Shown piece by piece: positions 27,616 to 36,760 of a stretch of 64,000 nt of DNA. The notes beneath the pieces were generated by a model that saw only the letters and a list, made by a program, of their open reading frames with translations, had not been told where the DNA came from and searched no databases. Each line of letters begins with the position of its first letter. Positions within the stretch are counted from its first letter, which is position 1. This DNA comes from JACRCT01 sp049841135. GTDB taxonomy: Bacteria; Myxococcota; Myxococcia; Myxococcales; UBA5297. The stretch is from positions 310,001-374,000 of the forward strand of contig JASGHK010000001.1 of assembly GCA_049841135.1 (NCBI GenBank). The letters are read 5' to 3'. The translations under genes were made by a program, and so were the position numbers.

Positions 27616-29061
27616 ATGGGCGCCATGTTGATCGGCGAGATCCTGATTCAGTCCGGGGTGTTGAGGCAGGACCAGCTCGACGAGGCGCTCGAGGCGCAGG
27701 TGCTGCACGGCGGGCGCATCGGGACGAACCTGGTCGAGCTGGGGCACGCGACGGAGGAACAGCTGGCGCGCGCCCTGGGTGCCCAGCACCGCGTGGTCTG
27801 CGCCTTCGGGGAGATCGTCCCCTCGCCCGAGGCCCTGGCGTCCGTCTCGCCGACCGTCTGCGACGACAAGGACCTGCTCCCCGCGCGGATCGACGGGCAC
27901 AAGCTCTACCTGCTCGTCCTCGACCCCGATGACATCGAGGCCCGGGACCAGGTCGCGGTGGCCACCGGCTTGCGGGTGATGCCGGTCGTGGTCTGCGAAT
28001 TCCGCATGGCGCAGCTCCTGCGCCGCTACTGCAAGGCCTTCCGCCCGGTTCGCGAGGTGGACCTGAACGCCGTGCGCAAGAAGCGCGAGGGCGCCAAGGC
28101 GACCGAGCTCGAGCGCGAAGAAATCGACCTGATGAGCGAGGACGAATTCGCCTCCATCTATGCCGACGCCATGAGCGGCAAGTCGGCGGCCGGCGGCGAG
28201 CCGGAGGAGCTGGAGGAAGCGCTCATCGTCGAGGACGTCATCGTCGGAGTGCCCTTGCCGGCGGAGGAACCGGTGGTCGCCCCGGTGGCTGCCGCAGCAG
28301 CCGCTCCGCCCGCGAGCGACAACGCCTGGAACCAGCGACAGCTTCGTGCTCCGTTGCCGCACCCAGTGGCGCCGCCTCCGGAGCCGCTGCAGGTCCAGGG
28401 CCCGCCGATCCCAGCCGCCCAGCCGCGCGGATCGAGCCTGGCGCCGCCGGTGTTCGACGACCGCCAGACCGACCGGCGCAGCGAGCCCAACCAGGGGCCG
28501 CCCCCAGGCCTGGCCGAGCGGCGCAAGCGCGACCGTCGCGGGCCGGCTCCGGTGGACGCCGCGCCCATCAGCTTCGCGGACGCGCAGAAGGCGCTGGCCG
28601 CCATCACCGACCGCGAGGACATCGCGCGCATCGTCCTGCGCTTCGCGGCCGGAAAGTTCCGGCGCGCGATGCTGCTCAACATCCAGGGGGAGAGCGCCAT
28701 CGGCTGGCTGGGGGCAGGACAGGCGCTGGCGCCGAACGCCGCCCGCAAGGTGGCGCTCTCGCTCAAGAACGCCTCGACCTTCAAGCTGGTGCGCGACAGC
28801 CGCAGCCACTTCCTGGGCCCCCTGCGCCGGGACATGACGACGGTGATGTTCCTCAAGGCGCTGGGAGAGGGCGAGCCGCGCACCGCGCTCCTGATGCCTC
28901 TGCTCGCCGCCGGACGGGTGGTGAACGTCCTCTACGTCGACCAGGGGCCTGGCCAGTTCACCCCGCCCGACGTCGGCGAGCTGCTCATCCTGGCGCAGAA
29001 GGTGGGCCGGTCCTTCGAGGCGATGCTCGCTGCGCGACGCAAGGCCGCCCCCGCCCGCTGA
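27616..29061 (+). CDS. Stand-alone MshEN (GspE-N) domain protein
   Basis: Residues 1-130 are an MshEN/GspE-N fold (IGEILIQSGVLRQDQLDEAL, RIGTNLVELGHATEEQLARA). Residues 150-310 are a disordered Glu, Pro and Ala-rich linker. The last 160 residues are an alpha/beta domain with GAF-like pattern (AMLLNIQGESAIGWLG, TALLMPLLAAGRVVNVLYVD). No Walker motifs are present, so this is not a pilus or secretion ATPase. It may be a cyclic-di-GMP sensor or adaptor. It starts 86 bases from the divergent receiver-PATAN gene, which may be its partner. ATG 27616 follows GGCGGAGGAG; ATG 27625 is a close alternative. Confidence 0.72.
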   Translation: MGAMLIGEILIQSGVLRQDQLDEALEAQVLHGGRIGTNLVELGHATEEQLARALGAQHRVVCAFGEIVPSPEALASVSPTVCDDKDLLPARIDGHKLYLLVLDPDDIEARDQVAVATGLRVMPVVVCEFRMAQLLRRYCKAFRPVREVDLNAVRKKREGAKATELEREEIDLMSEDEFASIYADAMSGKSAAGGEPEELEEALIVEDVIVGVPLPAEEPVVAPVAAAAAAPPASDNAWNQRQLRAPLPHPVAPPPEPLQVQGPPIPAAQPRGSSLAPPVFDDRQTDRRSEPNQGPPPGLAERRKRDRRGPAPVDAAPISFADAQKALAAITDREDIARIVLRFAAGKFRRAMLLNIQGESAIGWLGAGQALAPNAARKVALSLKNASTFKLVRDSRSHFLGPLRRDMTTVMFLKALGEGEPRTALLMPLLAAGRVVNVLYVDQGPGQFTPPDVGELLILAQKVGRSFEAMLAARRKAAPAR

Positions 29062-29164
29062 GCGACGAACCCCCGCCTGCACGATCCGACGGACTTGCTC
29101 CCGGCCCCTGCTCGGGCCTAGGAAGCGTGTCCGCTCGCTTTCGGAGGGCGGACTCGGAGGACGC

Positions 29165-30659
29165 GTGAAGGCACGACTGGCTGCGCTGCTCTCGGTGTTG
29201 GTGGTGCTCACGGCGCTGCCCGCCCGAGCGGAGACCGACCTGCGCAAGATGGTGGTGGAGCATCGGCTGGCCAACGGGATGAAGTTCCTGCTGGTGCGGC
29301 GCGGCACGGCGCCGGTCTTCACGGCCTACGTGCGGGTGAAGGCTGGCGGCGCCGACGAGCAGCGGGGAAAGACCGGGCTCGCCCACCTCTTCGAGCACCT
29401 GGCCTTCAAGGGCACCGCGGCCCTGGGGTCCAAGGACTGGCCGAAGGAGAAGGCGGTGCTCCTGGGAGATCGCCAAGACGGGTGACGAGCTCGCCAAACC
29501 AGGAATCTCCGACACCGAGTCGCGAAACCTCAAGTCCCGCATCGACGATCTGTCGCAGAGGGCCCGGGCGCTCGAACACGGCAACGCGCTCACCGAGATC
29601 CTGGTGCGCAACGGCGCCTCGAACCTGAACGCCGAGACCGACAAGGACCTCACGAGCTACTACGTCTCTTTGCCGGCCAACCGGCTGGAGCTGTGGGCGT
29701 TGCTGGAGGCGTCGCGGCTGGCGGCGCCGGTGCCCAGGGACTTCTACGCCGAGCGGTCGGTGGTGATGGAGGAGCGGCGGGAACGGGTGGAGAGCGAGCC
29801 CATCGGCCAGCTCCTCGAGGAGCTCGGAAACGTCGCCTTCACCACCAGCCCCTATCGCTGGCCGACGGTGGGCTACCCGGCGGACCTGGAGTCGCTGTCG
29901 ATGCGCGACGCCCTCGAGTTCCACGAGGCCCACTACGCGCCGGCGAACGCGGTGGGAGCCATCGTGGGCGACATCGACATCGAGGCCACCAAGGCGCTGC
30001 TCGACCGGACCTTCGGCGCCGTGCCTGCGCGGCCGCCGCCTCCGCCGCCACCGGCGACCGAGCCGCCGCGGCTGAGCGAGCGGCGCTCCACCGTCTACTT
30101 CGACGCGGCCTCGCAGCTCGCCGTGGCCTACCTCAAGCCGACCCTGCCGACGCGGGACGACTACGTCTTCGACGTCATCCAGTTGCTCGCAGCCGAGGGG
30201 CGGACCTCGCGGCTGTACAAGTCGCTCGTGACTGAGCAGGGGCTGTGCTCGGACGTGACCGCGGCCATGCTCCCCGGCGCCCGGCTGCCGCACCTGTTCG
30301 TGGTGCTGGCGACCCCGTTGGCGGACAAGCCGCTGGACGCAGTGGAGAAGGCGCTCGTCGCCGAGCTCGACAAGCTGCGGGAGGAGCTGGCGACGCCGGA
30401 GGAGCTGGCGAGGGTGCGCACCAAGCTGGATGCGGACTTCTCGCGGCAGTTGGCGACCAACCAGGGCCTGGCCGAGACCTTGAGCTTCTTCGAGGCCGTC
30501 GCGGGCGATTGGCGCTACCTCGCCGACCACCGCAAGACCGTCGCGTCGATCAGCGCGGAGGACGTGCGAGCGACCGCGCGCAAGTACCTCGTGCCGGAGA
30601 ACCGCACCGTGGTCCGTCTGGTGCGCCCGAACGCGCCGGCGGCGAAGGAGGCCCCATGA
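29165..30659 (+). CDS. M16 family zinc metallopeptidase (secreted), one frameshift
   Basis: A signal peptide (ending near ALPARA) is followed by an M16 peptidase domain. The inverted zinc motif HLFEH is at residues 74-78, and the downstream Glu region is EERRERVES. The second M16 domain (YLKPTLPTRDDYVFDVIQLL, GRTSRLYKSLV) completes about 498 residues. The frame breaks at 29464-29466; removing one G joins KEKAVLLEIAKTGDEL. The gene overlaps the next by ATGA. M16 pairs of a catalytic and a non-catalytic subunit form clam-shaped periplasmic heterodimers that degrade unfolded peptides, and this gene supplies the catalytic partner. GTG 29165 follows GGAGG. Confidence 0.85.
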
Positions 30660-32131
30660 AAGCGTCCTTCATTCTTCCGGTCCTGCTGCTGGCCTCGGGC
30701 TGTGCCGCGATGAGCGGCGAGCGCAGGGGAGGCGAGCGCGCTGCAACTTCCTTCTTCGAGCTTCCGCCGGCCCTGCAGAAGGACCCGTCGAGCCTCCACG
30801 TCGAGCCCCTCCAGTTCGAGCCGCCGGAGCCGCGAATCGAGAGGCTGCCGAACGGGATGACGGTTTACCTGCTGCCCGACCGGACGGTTCCGCTCGTGCA
30901 ACTGCACGCGGTGGTGACGCTGGGCAACCTCGATGACCCGCCGGAGAAGGTGGGGCTGACGCAGGTGACCTGGACGACGCTGCAGACCGGCGGGGCCGGG
31001 TCGCGTTCGGCCGACGAGGTGGACCGCACGGTCGAGGACATGGCGGCGCTCGTGGGGGCCGAGGCGGGCGACGAGAACGCGGACCTCGCCATGGAGTTCC
31101 GGGCCGCGGACTTCGAGCGGGCGATGCCGCTCTTCCTCGAGATGCTGCGCCGGCCGCGCTTCGAGCCGGCCGCGCTCTCGAGGGTGCTCGACCAGGGGCG
31201 CGACGCGGTGGCCCGAAGGCAGGACGACGCCGCACACGTGGCGCAAGTCGCCTTCGTGCAGGCCCTGTGGGGCGTCACCAGCCCGTTCGCCCGAGAGCCG
31301 ACCCTGGAGACGCTGGCGGCCATCGCGCGCGAGGATCTGGTGGCGCTGCATCGCAGGGCCGTGGTCCCCAACGCCATCCGGCTCGTGGTCACCGGCGACA
31401 TCGACGCCGACGCCGCGCTGCAGAAGATCGCCGCGCAGGTTGCCGACTGGCCGGCCGGGACGCCCACCGCCCGCAAGCTTCCGCAGCCGCCGGCGCGAAA
31501 AGCCCGGGAGGTCATCATCGTGCCCACGGGCGGAGCGCAGGCGAAGATCCGCCTGGGCCACCTGGGGCTCGCGCGCCACGACCCGCGCGAGTACTCCGTC
31601 CGGCTCCTCGACGCCATCCTCGGGGGCGGGGAGGGCTCGTCGCGGCTCTACACGGAGATCCGCGACAAGCGTGGCCTCGCCTACTCGGTGGACTCGAGCA
31701 TCGGCCCGGGTCCCGTGAAGGGCCTGGTGCTCCTCGCCGCCGATACCAAGCCCGAGAGCGCGCGCGAGGTCATCGCGCGCTGCATCGAGGAGATGGACGC
31801 CATCCGCGGGGCGCGGCCGCCGACCGAGGCCGAGGTGGCCATGGCCAAGGAAGCGGCGATCAATGCCTACGCCTTCCGCTTCGACACCGCGGCGCTCGCC
31901 GCCTCCATGCGCGCCCAGTCCGACCAGCAGGGGTATCCGGCGGACTACTTCAAGACCTTCCGGGCCCGGCTCACCGCGGTCTCGGCCGAGCAGGTCACGG
32001 CGGTTGCCCGGGAGATCCTCGACCCGGAGGCGTTGGAGATCGTGGTGGTCGGCGACCCCGACCGCATCGGCGACCTGTCGGAGTACGGCCCGGTGCGGCT
32101 GCTCTATGGCAATTCGCCGCCTGGAGAGTGA
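30656..32131 (+). CDS. M16 family non-catalytic subunit, lipoprotein
   Basis: This 491-residue protein begins with a lipoprotein signal (LLLASGC). The first M16 domain keeps the fold (RLPNGMTVYLLPDRTVPLVQ), but the zinc motif HxxEH is replaced by TQVTWTTLQTGG. The second domain has GGGEGSSRLYTEIRDKRGLA, which typically positions substrate in trans. It is therefore the non-catalytic half of the pair with the upstream peptidase. The ATG overlaps the upstream stop as ATGA, giving stable one-to-one translation. The lipid anchor would tether the heterodimer to a membrane. Confidence 0.87.
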   Translation: MKASFILPVLLLASGCAAMSGERRGGERAATSFFELPPALQKDPSSLHVEPLQFEPPEPRIERLPNGMTVYLLPDRTVPLVQLHAVVTLGNLDDPPEKVGLTQVTWTTLQTGGAGSRSADEVDRTVEDMAALVGAEAGDENADLAMEFRAADFERAMPLFLEMLRRPRFEPAALSRVLDQGRDAVARRQDDAAHVAQVAFVQALWGVTSPFAREPTLETLAAIAREDLVALHRRAVVPNAIRLVVTGDIDADAALQKIAAQVADWPAGTPTARKLPQPPARKAREVIIVPTGGAQAKIRLGHLGLARHDPREYSVRLLDAILGGGEGSSRLYTEIRDKRGLAYSVDSSIGPGPVKGLVLLAADTKPESAREVIARCIEEMDAIRGARPPTEAEVAMAKEAAINAYAFRFDTAALAASMRAQSDQQGYPADYFKTFRARLTAVSAEQVTAVAREILDPEALEIVVVGDPDRIGDLSEYGPVRLLYGNSPPGE

Positions 32132-32184
32132 GGTGGCGAGCGGGAGGACGGCGGTTTTCTTGCGTTACCGCCGACCAGCCGTAA

Positions 32185-32234
32185 CCTGTCGCTACAGGGC
32201 GCAACCCACCTGAGCGGCCCTGTTTTGCGACAGG
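32185..32234 (+). promoter_or_regulatory. Nested hairpin covering the PilZ ribosome-binding site
   Basis: CCTGTCGC (32185-32192) pairs with GCGACAGG (32227-32234), and inside it ACAGGG (32194-32199) pairs with CCCTGT (32218-32223). The 3' strand of the outer stem contains most of the AGGAG Shine-Dalgarno, ten bases before ATG 32244. A folded transcript would hide the start. No known riboswitch consensus was recognised. Confidence 0.45.
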
Positions 32235-32243
32235 AGAAGAGCC

Positions 32244-32573
32244 ATGACCGAGAAGCGCATCAGCCGCCGCGTTCCCCTCGACGTCTACCTCAACAAGTTC
32301 ATCAACGGCGTGCCGTTCATGGCCCGCGCGAAGGACATCAGCCCTGAAGGGATCTACCTGGCGCAGTTGCTCGAGCCGGAGGCTGGCGAGGCTCGCGTCG
32401 GCGTGCAGTTCCAACTGCCGGGAAGCAAGGAAGTCATCTACGCCGAAGGCGAGATCGTGCGCGATGCCCGCCGAGGCAAGGTCTCCGGCAACGGAGTGCG
32501 CTTCACGCTCATCACCGACTATCACCGCCGCCTGATCGAGCGCTACGTGGCGCGAGCGCCCGCACACGCTTAG
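32244..32573 (+). CDS. PilZ domain protein
   Basis: This 109-residue single-domain PilZ protein has RISRRVPLDVYL at the start and the second signature KDISPEGIYL near residue 30. Together these resemble the RxxxR and D/NxSxxG elements that grip cyclic di-GMP, although the first Arg pair is slightly unusual. It is a probable c-di-GMP effector acting on envelope, motility or polysaccharide. A nested inverted repeat in its leader may control translation. The downstream envelope operon starts 200 bases later and may or may not be co-transcribed. Confidence 0.8.
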   Translation: MTEKRISRRVPLDVYLNKFINGVPFMARAKDISPEGIYLAQLLEPEAGEARVGVQFQLPGSKEVIYAEGEIVRDARRGKVSGNGVRFTLITDYHRRLIERYVARAPAHA

Positions 32574-32702
32574 TCCGGTTGCGATCGGCCCGCCGTCCTT
32601 CGAATCGATTCCGCTCTCCAAGCGTCCAACCCCCTGAAATCGCTTTAGTGAGCGGCATCACAGAACGGCGGGCCCGAAGGGTGAGACCTTCCGGCCGACG
32701 GT

Positions 32703-32731
32703 TTGACTCCAAACGGCGCCATCGTGTTTGC
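32703..32731 (+). promoter_or_regulatory. Weak promoter candidate of the LPP20/FlgT-like operon
   Basis: TTGACT at 32703-32708 is a good -35, but the sequence 17-18 bases downstream (GTTTGC) is a poor -10. It is the only -35-like hexamer in the 200-base gap before ATG 32774 that I judge plausible. The rest of the gap shows nothing recognisable. Confidence 0.25.
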
Positions 32732-32773
32732 TCCTGGGCGCCAACCTGGATGTGCCGAGGCTGGGAGGAAATC

Positions 32774-33601
32774 ATGAAGAGGCTGCTGGTCGTTCTTTCG
32801 CTTGTCCCCGCGCTCGCCTTTGCTGGCGAGACCAAGACCCCGACCCCGAAGGTCCCCCCGGCTGCCCCCGGTGTGGACTGGGCTGCCAAGACCATCAAGG
32901 CCACCGGCCGCGGTGCTCCGGCGCTCAACGCCCCTTCGGTCGCCGCCGCGCGCATCGGCGCGGAGAAGGCGGCGGAGCTGGACGCGCTGCGCAACATCCT
33001 GGCGGTGCTCAAGGGCATCCAGATCACCTCTGAGCGGACCGTCGGCGACGCCATGGGCGGCTCCGACGACCTGCGCGCCAAGCTCGAGGGCGAAGCCAAG
33101 GCGTTCAAGCGCGTTGGGACCCGCTACTACAACGATGGCGGCGTCGAGATCGACGTCGAGATGAGCATCGCCGACCTCTACACCGAGGTGGTGCCTCCTC
33201 CTCCGCCCCCGTCGGCCGAGCCCGCCAAGGCCGCCGAGGCGCCCAAGCTCCCCGCCAACGGCGAGCCCACCAACACCGGCCTGGTCGTCGATGCCTCCAA
33301 GCTCAAGGCCAAGCCCGCCCTCGCGCCGCGGCTGGTCGACGAGGCCGGCAAGGAGGTCTACTCCTCCACCGTCGTCGCCACGGAAGCCCTCAAGACCAAC
33401 GGCATCGCCGGCTACCTCAAGTCGGTCGATGAGGCCAAGAAGAGCGCCCGCGTCGGCGCCAAGCCCCTGATCATCAAGGCCCTGCGCGTCCAGGGCGCCA
33501 GCGACCTCGTCATCGCCAATGCCGATGCCGACAAGCTGCGCGACCCCAAGGGCAACGTCGCCTACCTGGGCGAGGGCCGGGTCATCATCGTCAGCGAGTG
33601 A
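32774..33601 (+). CDS. LPP20/FlgP-like secreted envelope protein
   Basis: This 275-residue exported protein has a signal peptide ending near LAFAGE. The central domain (GRGAPALNAPSVAAARIGAEKAAELDALRNI, shown here only as a position guide to residues 45-76) has the AARxxA-xxDAxRNL helix typical of LPP20/FlgP-type proteins. A segment near residues 105-130 (YYNDGGVEIDVEMSIADLY) follows, as in that family. FlgP-type proteins form outer-membrane rings around flagellar motors. A Pro/Ala linker and a second LPP20-like half (RLVDEAGKEVYSS) complete the protein. It lacks a lipobox Cys, unlike FlgP. It is followed directly by the FlgT-like gene. Confidence 0.6.
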   Translation: MKRLLVVLSLVPALAFAGETKTPTPKVPPAAPGVDWAAKTIKATGRGAPALNAPSVAAARIGAEKAAELDALRNILAVLKGIQITSERTVGDAMGGSDDLRAKLEGEAKAFKRVGTRYYNDGGVEIDVEMSIADLYTEVVPPPPPPSAEPAKAAEAPKLPANGEPTNTGLVVDASKLKAKPALAPRLVDEAGKEVYSSTVVATEALKTNGIAGYLKSVDEAKKSARVGAKPLIIKALRVQGASDLVIANADADKLRDPKGNVAYLGEGRVIIVSE

Positions 33602-33668
33602 GCGCTCTAACGAACTCTACGCTCGCGGCCCGCCTGGCGTGGCCGCGTCCGGAAGGAGCAGGTGCGTC

Positions 33669-34866
33669 ATGAAGAATCTCCTGATTGCAATCGTGGCCGC
33701 GCTGGGCCTGGTGTCGAGCGGAGCGATGGCGGCGGAGCCCGCCAAGGCGGCCGAGCCGGGGCCGGCGGTGAAGGTGGTCGAGGCGACGGGTGAGGCGGCC
33801 ATCATCAACGACGACGAGGCCACCGCAAAAGAGAAGGCCCGCGACGCCGCACTGCGCGAAGCGGTGCAGCAGGCCATGGGCGCGTACGTGTCGAGCTACA
33901 GCGAGGTCAAGGACAACACGCTGGTCCAGGACTTCATCGCCACCCACGCCGTCGGGTACGTGCGCGAGTTCAAGATCATCGACACGGCCAAGGCCGACCA
34001 GGTGGTGAAGGTCAAGGTCCGCGCCGAGGTGACGCAGGCCGAGATGGACAAGGATGTGGTGGCCATCAAGACCCTGCTCCACATCAAGAAGCAGAAGCGC
34101 ATCTTCGTGATGATCTCCGACAACAGCACCGAGACGGTCGGCTCCAAGGGCGGCACCCAGGCCGTCGCCGTCGTCCGCCACGGCATCTTCGACACCCGGC
34201 TGCGCGAGCAGCTGCGCAAGGACGGCTTCACCACCATCGACCCCAACGTCGCCGAGGGGAAGCTCAAGCAGAAGGCCGGTCTGCAGGGCATCGCCAACCC
34301 GCAGGAGGCCAACGAGATCGCCAACCTCGTCGGCGCCGACGTCGTCGTCTACGGCCAGGTGAACACCACCGTCACCGAGGGCGAAGTGGGCGGCAAGATT
34401 CTGGATCGCCACCGCGCGCAGCGCCATCACCATCACCTCCACCGACTCCGCCGAAGCCATCGCCGACGTCACCGACACCGTTACGGTCCGCTCGCTCATC
34501 GGCGGAGCCGATGCCAGCACCAAGGTGACCGACCAGGCTTCGATCAAGGCGGTCAAGGACGTCCGCAACGCGCTGTTCGAGGCGTGGCGCAAGCAGGCCA
34601 GCGGGATGGCGGTCGCGGTCACCGTCACCGGCGTTCGCGACTTCGGCATCCTCAACGCGTTCAAGGACCTGCTGCGCAACCAGGTGCGCGGCGTCAAGGA
34701 CATCTCCTCGGCCCGCTTCGAGAAGAACACCGGCAATATGCAGGTCACCTACGCGGGCTCGGTGGACACGCTGGCCGGCGATCTTCAGGGCAAGGTGTTC
34801 AAGGGCGTGACCGTCAACGTGACCAAGGCCACGAACAACACCTTGGAGCTGGCGCTGGGCAAGTGA
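33669..34866 (+). CDS. FlgT N-domain-like periplasmic protein, one frameshift
   Basis: A signal peptide (GLVSSGAMA) is followed by a FlgT-N-like domain: VVEATGEAAI, AKEKARDAALREAVQQAMGA and DFIATHAVGYVREFKI. A middle domain of TolB/CsgG-like pattern (KRIFVMISDN, LVGADVVVYGQV) and a C-terminal domain (MAVAVTVTGVRDFGILNAFK) follow, the three-part plan of FlgT. In Vibrio FlgT builds the flagellar H ring. The frame breaks at 34403-34404; removing one G gives GKILIATARSAITITSTDS. About 398 residues result. There are no flagellar genes here, so a different envelope structure is likely. The next gene overlaps it by GTGA. Confidence 0.65.
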
Positions 34867-35219
34867 GTCGCCCGAAGGTCCGCACCGTCCTTCTTCTGGC
34901 ATCGTCCATCGGGCTCTGCGGTTGCCACGCGGCGCCTGGCCCGATGGACAGCCTGCTGGCCCAGCACTCGGAGGCGCTGAGCCAGGCGAGGGACATCCAG
35001 CCGGGGCTTGTTTTGCAGTGCAGCCCGGGGGAGGCGGAGGTAGCGGTCGACGGGGTGCTCCAGGGCACCTGTGCCGACGTGGAAGGACGGATGCTCCCTC
35101 TGTCGAACGGGGGGCATCGCATCGAGGTGAGGAAGGCCGGCTTCAGGCCCTACACGGTCGAGCTGGCCGCTGGGAACGCCCGGACGAGGCTCAAGGTCGA
35201 GTTGGCGCCATCCGGATGA
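34863..35219 (+). CDS. PEGA-domain lipoprotein
   Basis: This 118-residue protein starts at GTG 34863, overlapping the preceding stop. The signal peptide ends in a lipobox (SIGLCGC). The mature part contains a PEGA-type surface-layer beta domain (AEVAVDGVLQGTCADVEG, then GGHRIEVRKAGFRPYTVEL), a small module that usually binds cell-surface structures. Tight coupling to the FlgT-like gene suggests one complex at the envelope. Confidence 0.8.
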   Translation: MSRPKVRTVLLLASSIGLCGCHAAPGPMDSLLAQHSEALSQARDIQPGLVLQCSPGEAEVAVDGVLQGTCADVEGRMLPLSNGGHRIEVRKAGFRPYTVELAAGNARTRLKVELAPSG

Positions 35220-35250
35220 AGCTCTTTCTGGAAGCAAACGGGAGGTCGCG

Positions 35251-35958
35251 ATGAGGACGATCTGCACGCTGTTGGCCGCCGCGCTGTTGCCGGCGACCGC
35301 CATGGCCGCCGCTGGCGAAGTCAGCTTCCTGGAAGGCAGCGCCACCAGGACCCCGGCCGACAAACAGGCCAAGCCCATCAGCCTGGCGATGAAGGGGACC
35401 GTGGAGCAGGGCGACCTCGTGGAGACGGGCGCCAACGGCAAGCTGGAGATCACCCTGGGCGACAAGAGCGTCGTGCGCCTGGGCCCGGCCTCCAAGCTCA
35501 AGCTCGAAGAGGCGTCCTTCACCGACACCAGCCGCTCCTTCAAGGGCACCCTGTTGCTCGGCAAGGTCTGGTCGAAGGTGACCAGCGTCTTCGGCAGCGA
35601 GCGCAACTTCGAGGTCACCACCGAACGTGCGGTGGCAGGCGTGCGTGGCACCGTCTTCCGGGTCGACGCCGAGAAGTCCAAGGCGGTCACCGTGAAGGTG
35701 TACGACGGCACGGTCGCGGTCGCGGGCAATCAGGCTCAGACCTCCGCACCGGCCCCCAAGAAGGGCGAGCGGGTCCAGGTGGCGGGTCCCCAGGAAGTGA
35801 CCAAGGAGAAGTGGGAGCAGCTCGTCGGCGCCATGATGCAGATCAAGGTGAGCGCTGCCGGTGTCCCCTCGGCTCCCACCGCGATGTCCGAGGCCGACGA
35901 GGCCAAGGATGCCTGGACCGCTTGGAACCGCCAGCGCGACACCGCCGTGAGCAAGTAG
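35251..35958 (+). CDS. FecR domain secreted protein
   Basis: This 235-residue protein has a clear signal peptide (LLAAALLPATAMA). A FecR domain follows (GTVEQGDLVETGANGKLEITL, GDKSVVRLGPASKLKLEE, RAVAGVRGTVFRVDA). FecR domains in secreted proteins are beta-rich modules that bind other envelope components or peptidoglycan-linked structures, not necessarily sigma regulation. There is no sigma factor nearby. It closes the LPP20/FlgT/PEGA/FecR operon, and a hairpin follows the stop immediately. ATG 35251 follows GGGAGG. Confidence 0.85.
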   Translation: MRTICTLLAAALLPATAMAAAGEVSFLEGSATRTPADKQAKPISLAMKGTVEQGDLVETGANGKLEITLGDKSVVRLGPASKLKLEEASFTDTSRSFKGTLLLGKVWSKVTSVFGSERNFEVTTERAVAGVRGTVFRVDAEKSKAVTVKVYDGTVAVAGNQAQTSAPAPKKGERVQVAGPQEVTKEKWEQLVGAMMQIKVSAAGVPSAPTAMSEADEAKDAWTAWNRQRDTAVSK

Positions 35959-35978
35959 CCTCCGCACTGTAGCGGAGG
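35959..35978 (+). terminator. Hairpin at the end of the envelope operon
   Basis: CCTCCGC and GCGGAGG form a perfect 7-bp stem with a six-base loop directly after the fecR-like stop. There is no U tract (GTGGGATT follows), so termination may be partial. Confidence 0.4.
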
Positions 35979-36055
35979 GTGGGATTCACGAGACGTCGTG
36001 AGCAGCCTGATGGCGACCCAGCGGCGAACCTCTCGCCGCTTCGGTCGCCATCAGC

Positions 36056-36664
36056 ATGTTCAGGCGCCCACTGCGAGCCTCGGGGCCCGAGACTTCCTGG
36101 ACCCACTGGGGACCCATCTGGTCCACCCCCAACCTCATCACCGCGCTGCGCTTGGCGCTGGTCCCCCCTTTCCTGGCGACCTACCTCTCGGGAGCCCTCC
36201 ACGCAGCCGTGCTGCTCTTCGCCATAGCGGCACTCAGTGACATCGTTGACGGCACCCTTGCCCGGTTGCTCGGCCAACGGACCCGAGTCGGGGCACTCCT
36301 CGATCCAGTCGCCGACAAGGTGCTGGGCCTGGCCGCCCTCAGCGTGCTCGTCGCCCACCGCCAGCTGCCCGTCTGGCTTCTTGGGCTCTCGCTGACCAGG
36401 GATGTGGTGGTGCTGACCGTGGGGCTTGCCTTGCGAGCGTCCCGGCAAGGGGAGGTGGCCGTCGTGCCGAGCAGGTTCGGCAAGTACGCGACCTTCTTCA
36501 CGAACACGGCGGTCATCCTTGCCCTGCTCGGACAGATTACGTACGCTCCACGCCTCGCCGGTTTCGTCCTGGCCACGGCTTACATCGCTGCCGAGTGCCT
36601 GGTCGTCGCGGCCACCCAGTATGCCGGCCGGTTCGTCCTCTTCTCGCGCCGTCCGGCTCGTTGA
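36056..36664 (+). CDS. CDP-alcohol phosphatidyltransferase (PgsA-like)
   Basis: This 202-residue membrane enzyme has the family signature DIVDGTLAR...GALLDPVADK near residues 61-86 (D-G-x2-A-R-x8-G-x3-D-x3-D) with all Asp residues present. About five membrane segments flank it. PNLITALRLALVPPFL is the usual first segment of phosphatidylglycerophosphate synthases, so phospholipid head-group synthesis from CDP-diacylglycerol is likely. The acceptor alcohol cannot be told from sequence. ATG 36056 has no good ribosome-binding site; the true start may be a nearby alternative codon. Confidence 0.82.
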   Translation: MFRRPLRASGPETSWTHWGPIWSTPNLITALRLALVPPFLATYLSGALHAAVLLFAIAALSDIVDGTLARLLGQRTRVGALLDPVADKVLGLAALSVLVAHRQLPVWLLGLSLTRDVVVLTVGLALRASRQGEVAVVPSRFGKYATFFTNTAVILALLGQITYAPRLAGFVLATAYIAAECLVVAATQYAGRFVLFSRRPAR

Positions 36665-36760
36665 GCCGACCGGAGGCGCGTCATCGAGCCCCAGCCCCAG
36701 TCCCAACCGCAGGAGCCCTCTGCCCAGGCCGCCCCTGCGAGCCCCCCGCCCGTTGCCCCG

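Noticed and set aside
35217..35255. A 12-codon frame between the PEGA and FecR genes (ATG 35217)
   Set aside because: It overlaps both neighbours at its ends and is too short to support as a gene; it may only be a chance frame over the ribosome-binding site of the FecR gene.
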